A stretch of DNA of 64,000 nt from Brevibacillus reuszeri (GTDB lineage Bacteria; Bacillota; Bacilli; Brevibacillales; Brevibacillaceae), in contig NZ_LGIQ01000011.1 of NCBI RefSeq assembly GCF_001187725.1, positions 470,017 to 534,016 of the forward strand. Reading direction: 5' to 3'. The notes under the pieces were generated by a model that saw only the letters and a list, made by a program, of their open reading frames with translations, ran no database searches and had not been told where the DNA came from. A program made the translations under genes and the position numbers. Shown piece after piece: positions 60,713-64,000 of the stretch. Every line of letters starts with the position of its first letter. Position 1 is the first letter of the stretch.

Positions 60713-60731
60713 ACCACCGCTTCTTTTTTTT
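60703..60731 (+). terminator. Terminator of the LytH-like gene
   Basis: GAAGCGG pairs with CCGCTTC around a loop that contains the stop codon, followed by eight T. Confidence 0.88.
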
Positions 60732-60782
60732 GCAATCAGCAGTCAGGAATCTCCAGTCCCAGACAATGGAAGGATCATTTTC

Positions 60783-60840
60783 TTGACAATATGTACATCA
60801 TTACAGAAAATAAAAGCATGAAAAACTGGACGATCGTCCA
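60783..60840 (+). promoter_or_regulatory. Promoter and TetR operator
   Basis: TTGACA (60783-60788), a 17-base spacer and GAAAAT (60806-60811) form the promoter. The perfect 14-bp palindrome TGGACGATCGTCCA (60827-60840) lies 16 bases before the TetR start, in the position expected of an autoregulatory operator. Confidence 0.6.
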
Positions 60841-60856
60841 AAAAAGAGGTGTCGTT

Positions 60857-61498
60857 TTGTCACGCCCTTCCCTTTCCCAGACCAAAGCAGAGACGAAGCG
60901 GGCCTTTTTAATTGAGCAAGCGACGTTATGCTTGTCGCAAAAGGGCTATGCACATGTTTCTTTGCGTGACATCGCCAAGGAATCAGGGGTTTCGCTCGGC
61001 ATTTTACATTATTATTTTGCGAGCAAAGAAGATTTACTGCTTGCAGTCATTTCCAGATACAAGGAAGGCTTTATTGCAGAGCTGGAACGGGAGGTTGTTG
61101 AAGCACCACTCGAGCGCTGGATGGATTCTCTCTATTCGGTTCTGCATCGCAGCTTGACTCGGGACCGTGACCAGCATCGCCTCTGGTATGACCTGCAGGT
61201 GCAAGCTATGTACGTCCCCGCCTTTTACGAGCAAGTCAGCGAGATTCGCGCTCGGCTGCACAGCCTGATTGCGCAGATGCTGGAGCGGTTATCTGATGCG
61301 AAACATTCGTCCCTTACAGTGGGTAAGGAAGCAGCGACTGCACTTCTCTATTCGCTGATTGACGGTCTTTTCTTGCAATCGATGCTATCCGAAGCATCTG
61401 ATTCTAAAGACGTGATCTCGCATTTTGAGCAAACGTTCCCGCTTGTTATTCAATCGCTTTTCCTACCAAAAGGCGATTCCCATTCTTCTATCAGGTGA
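60857..61498 (+). CDS. TetR family transcriptional regulator
   Basis: 213 residues. The helix-turn-helix is VSLRDIAKESGVSLGILHYYFASKEDLL, a textbook TetR motif, and the C-terminal domain is a helical ligand pocket. TTG at 60857 lies 5 bases after GAGGTG. It is upstream of an aldehyde dehydrogenase gene with only 11 bases between them, so it is likely to repress its own operon in response to an aldehyde or a related compound. Confidence 0.88.
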   Translation: MSRPSLSQTKAETKRAFLIEQATLCLSQKGYAHVSLRDIAKESGVSLGILHYYFASKEDLLLAVISRYKEGFIAELEREVVEAPLERWMDSLYSVLHRSLTRDRDQHRLWYDLQVQAMYVPAFYEQVSEIRARLHSLIAQMLERLSDAKHSSLTVGKEAATALLYSLIDGLFLQSMLSEASDSKDVISHFEQTFPLVIQSLFLPKGDSHSSIR

Positions 61499-61509
61499 GG
61501 TGATCTACG

Positions 61510-63039
61510 TTGACTGTTATCTCCTTTCAAAACCCCGCTACCGGCGAGCAGTTAGGATCGCTAACAGAAGCTACGCCCGAACAGGTTCGACAAACGATGG
61601 ATCATGCCCGTAGTGCCTTCAAGTCTTGGTCTACTACTTCTCTTGCTCAGCGGCTCCATTACCTCGAACAGCTACGCCATTATTTGGTTGAGCATGGTGA
61701 ACAATTCGCTCACAAAATCAGTCAGGCTACTGGAAAAGTCTCCCTGGAAGCCTTTATGACCGAAATCTTTGTAACAGTCGATACAATCCGCTTTTATGAA
61801 AAAAATGCCCAGCGTATGCTCTCTCCCCAGGTAGTGCCGACTTCACTCGTGCTTTGGCCTAAAAAGTCGTACATCCACTACAAGCCGATGGGAGTCGTAG
61901 CGGTTATTTCTCCATGGAATTATCCCTTCCAGCTCTCGGTCATTCCTGTTCTGTCAGCACTGATAGCCGGTAATACCGTTGTGCTCAAGCCGTCAGAAAT
62001 CACCCCTTCAGCCGGCCTTATGATTGAGGAGCTGTTTCGTGCTGTTCCCTTGCCAGATGGTGTCGTATCGGTACTGCACGGGGGACGTGAGGTCGGTCAG
62101 GCTCTTGTCGCAGCACGACCAGATAAAATCTTTTTCACTGGCTCGGTTGCGACAGGCAAGAAAATCATGGCAGCGGCAGCAGAGCATCTGATTCCTGTGG
62201 AGCTGGAGCTTGGCGGCAAGGACCCGATGATTGTATTTGAAGACGCTCACCTCGAAAGAGCTGCCAATGGTGCTGTCTGGGGAGCCTTTACCAATTCGGG
62301 TCAGGTCTGTATGTCTGTGGAGCGGCTCTACGTCCATGAACGGGTATATCCTGAGTTTCTGAGACTCGTTACCGAAAAAGCAGTGGCTCTGCGCCAAGGC
62401 GATCCGCTTGAGGCAGAAATCGGCTCGATGACCTCTCACCAACAGCTGGGGATCATCCATAGCCATTTGGAAGAAGCCCTTGCCAACGGGGCAAAGGCTG
62501 TCATCGGCGGTCAGGTCTCATTAGACAGTATGTATATCGCACCAACGATTTTGACCGATGTAACATCCGATATGAAAATCATGCAGGAGGAGACTTTTGG
62601 ACCGATCCTGCCGATTATGACCTTTTCTAGTGAAGAGGAAGTGATTCGACTTGCGAACTCCTCCCCCTATGGACTAAACGCTTCGGTCTGGTCAAAGGAC
62701 AAAATAAAGGCGCAGCGAGTAGCGGAGCAGCTGGAAAGTGGCAATGTTTGTATCAATGATGTCATCATCAGCTACGCCAATCCGAATCTCCCCTTTGGCG
62801 GCGTCAAGCAAAGCGGCATCGGCCGATATCGCGGTCCGTCCGGTCTGCACGCTTTTACGCACAGCATCTCCGTCATTCGTGATCCCGGCACTCGTAAACG
62901 CGAGGTCAACTGGTATCCGTATACAAAAGATCAGGAACTCATGTTTGTCGGCCTGACGAATTTCTTGTTCGGCAAAAAACGCAAGTGGAATCGCCAAACC
63001 ATCGGAGCAATCTGGCGAGAAGTAAAGCGGCTGTTTTAG
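61510..63039 (+). CDS. Aldehyde dehydrogenase
   Basis: 509 residues of the NAD(P)-dependent aldehyde dehydrogenase family. The cofactor segment FFTGSVATGKKI, the Glu motif VELELGGKDPMIVFED and the catalytic Cys in NSGQVCMSVERL are intact. It oxidises an aldehyde to the acid. TTG at 61510 follows GGTGAGGTG. The C-terminal stretch after the usual end (WYPYTKDQELMFVGLTNFLF) is a short extension with a basic tail, also seen in coniferyl/fatty-aldehyde types. The stop lies 4 bases from the convergent Ger(x)C gene. Confidence 0.9.
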   Translation: MTVISFQNPATGEQLGSLTEATPEQVRQTMDHARSAFKSWSTTSLAQRLHYLEQLRHYLVEHGEQFAHKISQATGKVSLEAFMTEIFVTVDTIRFYEKNAQRMLSPQVVPTSLVLWPKKSYIHYKPMGVVAVISPWNYPFQLSVIPVLSALIAGNTVVLKPSEITPSAGLMIEELFRAVPLPDGVVSVLHGGREVGQALVAARPDKIFFTGSVATGKKIMAAAAEHLIPVELELGGKDPMIVFEDAHLERAANGAVWGAFTNSGQVCMSVERLYVHERVYPEFLRLVTEKAVALRQGDPLEAEIGSMTSHQQLGIIHSHLEEALANGAKAVIGGQVSLDSMYIAPTILTDVTSDMKIMQEETFGPILPIMTFSSEEEVIRLANSSPYGLNASVWSKDKIKAQRVAEQLESGNVCINDVIISYANPNLPFGGVKQSGIGRYRGPSGLHAFTHSISVIRDPGTRKREVNWYPYTKDQELMFVGLTNFLFGKKRKWNRQTIGAIWREVKRLF

Positions 63040-63043
63040 CTGA

Positions 63044-64000
63044 TTACTTGATAGTACCGTACCCAACAATCTCCAAATTGATCACAATGTTGAATCCGGC
63101 CTTCTGATAAAGCTCCATGGCAATCGGTCTCGTCCATTCCCCGTAATACTTTTGCCGCAGACTCTCTTCCAAGCTGGCCGGATCAACACCCGCTTTTTGC
63201 AGACGTTGCAGTAATTTCAACGTCTCTTTTTTGATTTCGCTCTCCAGCTGCTTTTTTAGCAGTCCCATCGCATGATTCGACTTGAGATCCTTGTTGCCCG
63301 TATAACCTATAAGCACCCCTCGCATCCCCAGCTGCATCGAAATCACCGGGCGCTCCAAACTGCCATTACTGCGAACTTTGGATTTCGACCATACAAAATC
63401 AAAGACAATCTGCTCAGTCTTTTTCCCTTTGCTCGTCTGCTCCTGATATTCAAAGCTCATTCGAGGCAGTCTGTTTCTGCCAAGCAGTGCTTGAATCAGC
63501 TTCCCCTCTCGTTGCGAAATGGAACCAATCATTTTATCGTCTTTAAACAAGGCTACTTTGGCTATTTGAACATCGTCGTCTTCCTTGACCAAGTAAGGCA
63601 AATTCGGGTCAGATACTTCATTCGTCATCATAAACACGCTATCTTGAATACTTGTAAACGAGGAAAATGCCGTTTCTGCGCGGGGACGCAAGAGGTCATT
63701 CAAATACGTGTTCAATTCCGGCTTGTTTTGATAGGAAGCACGAATCAACTCTTCAGCGCTCCCTTTCACGATTGCCACGAACGCGTTTTCACCCACGATC
63801 GGATTGCGATACAAATCCAGAATCACCTTGCGTATCCCTACCTTGCGCGCATATTCCTCGCTAAATAAAATCACCCGGAGCTGCGAAAGCGACATGGTAC
63901 GTTCCGCTTTCGTCGACATTTTGAGCATGGCTTCACTCATTACAGTCGCAACCGTGGAATAAACCTGTGTCTTTTCCTTGCTATGTGTCGATGGAACTGG
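63044..64000 (-). CDS. Ger(x)C family spore germination lipoprotein, N-terminus cut by window edge
   Basis: 319 residues are visible and the frame stays open to the right edge, so the signal peptide and first part lie outside. The C-terminal domain is typical of Ger(x)C: LKSNHAMGLLKKQLESEIKK, LLQRLQKAGVDP, YYGEWTRPIAMELY and a final NIVINLEIVGYGTIK. The earlier part holds SLSQLRVILFSEEYARK. This protein is the C-subunit of germinant receptors and anchors them in the spore inner membrane; the A and B subunit genes should lie to the right. Confidence 0.9.
   Translation of the reverse strand, partial: PVPSTHSKEKTQVYSTVATVMSEAMLKMSTKAERTMSLSQLRVILFSEEYARKVGIRKVILDLYRNPIVGENAFVAIVKGSAEELIRASYQNKPELNTYLNDLLRPRAETAFSSFTSIQDSVFMMTNEVSDPNLPYLVKEDDDVQIAKVALFKDDKMIGSISQREGKLIQALLGRNRLPRMSFEYQEQTSKGKKTEQIVFDFVWSKSKVRSNGSLERPVISMQLGMRGVLIGYTGNKDLKSNHAMGLLKKQLESEIKKETLKLLQRLQKAGVDPASLEESLRQKYYGEWTRPIAMELYQKAGFNIVINLEIVGYGTIK

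Noticed and set aside
1..64000. tRNA, rRNA, prophage, integrase or transposase genes
   Set aside because: None was recognised on either strand.

Overview
The window looks like chromosomal DNA of an endospore-forming Bacillota of the Brevibacillus/Paenibacillaceae type; this is inferred, not proven. The evidence is strong AGGAGG-type ribosome binding sites, frequent GTG and TTG starts, many spore genes (Spo0E-like, YutH, a YhcN/YlaJ lipoprotein, LytH-like, Ger(x)C), and a menaquinone gene of the futalosine route (MqnE). No rRNA, tRNA, CRISPR array, insertion sequence or prophage was recognised.

The backbone follows the Bacillus subtilis yut/yun neighbourhood: an A-type Fe-S carrier (YutM-like, 10162), YuzB (12546), YutJ (13063), YuzD (32558), YutI (35189), YutH (37317), YutG (38554), YutF (39058), YutE (40716), YutD (50700), a YutC-type lipoprotein (51460), LipA/YutB (52591) and a LytH/YunA-like peptidase (59702). 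Cargo sits between these anchors.

Region by region. 1-9.5 kb: a His-rich secreted protein cut by the edge, a new 38-residue gene, a CuA-type lipoprotein, a PrpR-like/cyclase-like/winged-helix regulator divergent from an MFS transporter plus M20 amidohydrolase, a phosphoesterase, a TIMP-like membrane protein, a DUF4173 protein, and an ECF sigma/anti-sigma pair. 10-14.7 kb: Fe-S, Spo0E, MqnE, YuzB, YutJ, NUDIX. 14.8-23.4 kb: one minus-strand peptide-use operon (regulator, OppBCDF, binding protein, class-I amidotransferase-like hydrolase, D-aminopeptidase). 23.6-30.5 kb: wreckage of an AAA ATPase, a SUFU-domain protein, secreted proteins and a CubicO-type hydrolase. 30.6-32.4 kb: one protein containing a full two-component system. 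32.5-42.7 kb: reverse transsulfuration (mccA/mccB), YutI, dehydrogenase, YutH-G-F-E, GlpX. 42.8-50 kb: a second peptide operon under an IclR regulator with a creatininase-family hydrolase. 50-64 kb: repeat-rich proteins, LipA, YhaO/YhaN, a LarC split over two strands, LytH-like, TetR plus aldehyde dehydrogenase, and a Ger(x)C protein running off the right edge.

The most interesting items are: (i) two paralogous regulators of an unfamiliar architecture, each next to amide/peptide scavenging genes and sharing a 15-bp upstream motif; (ii) the LarC nickel chelatase split into an N-half on + and a C-half on - that carries what looks like a decayed copy of the N-half; (iii) the kinase-regulator fusion with an apparent CTG start; and (iv) four very small genes with ribosome binding sites that are easily missed.
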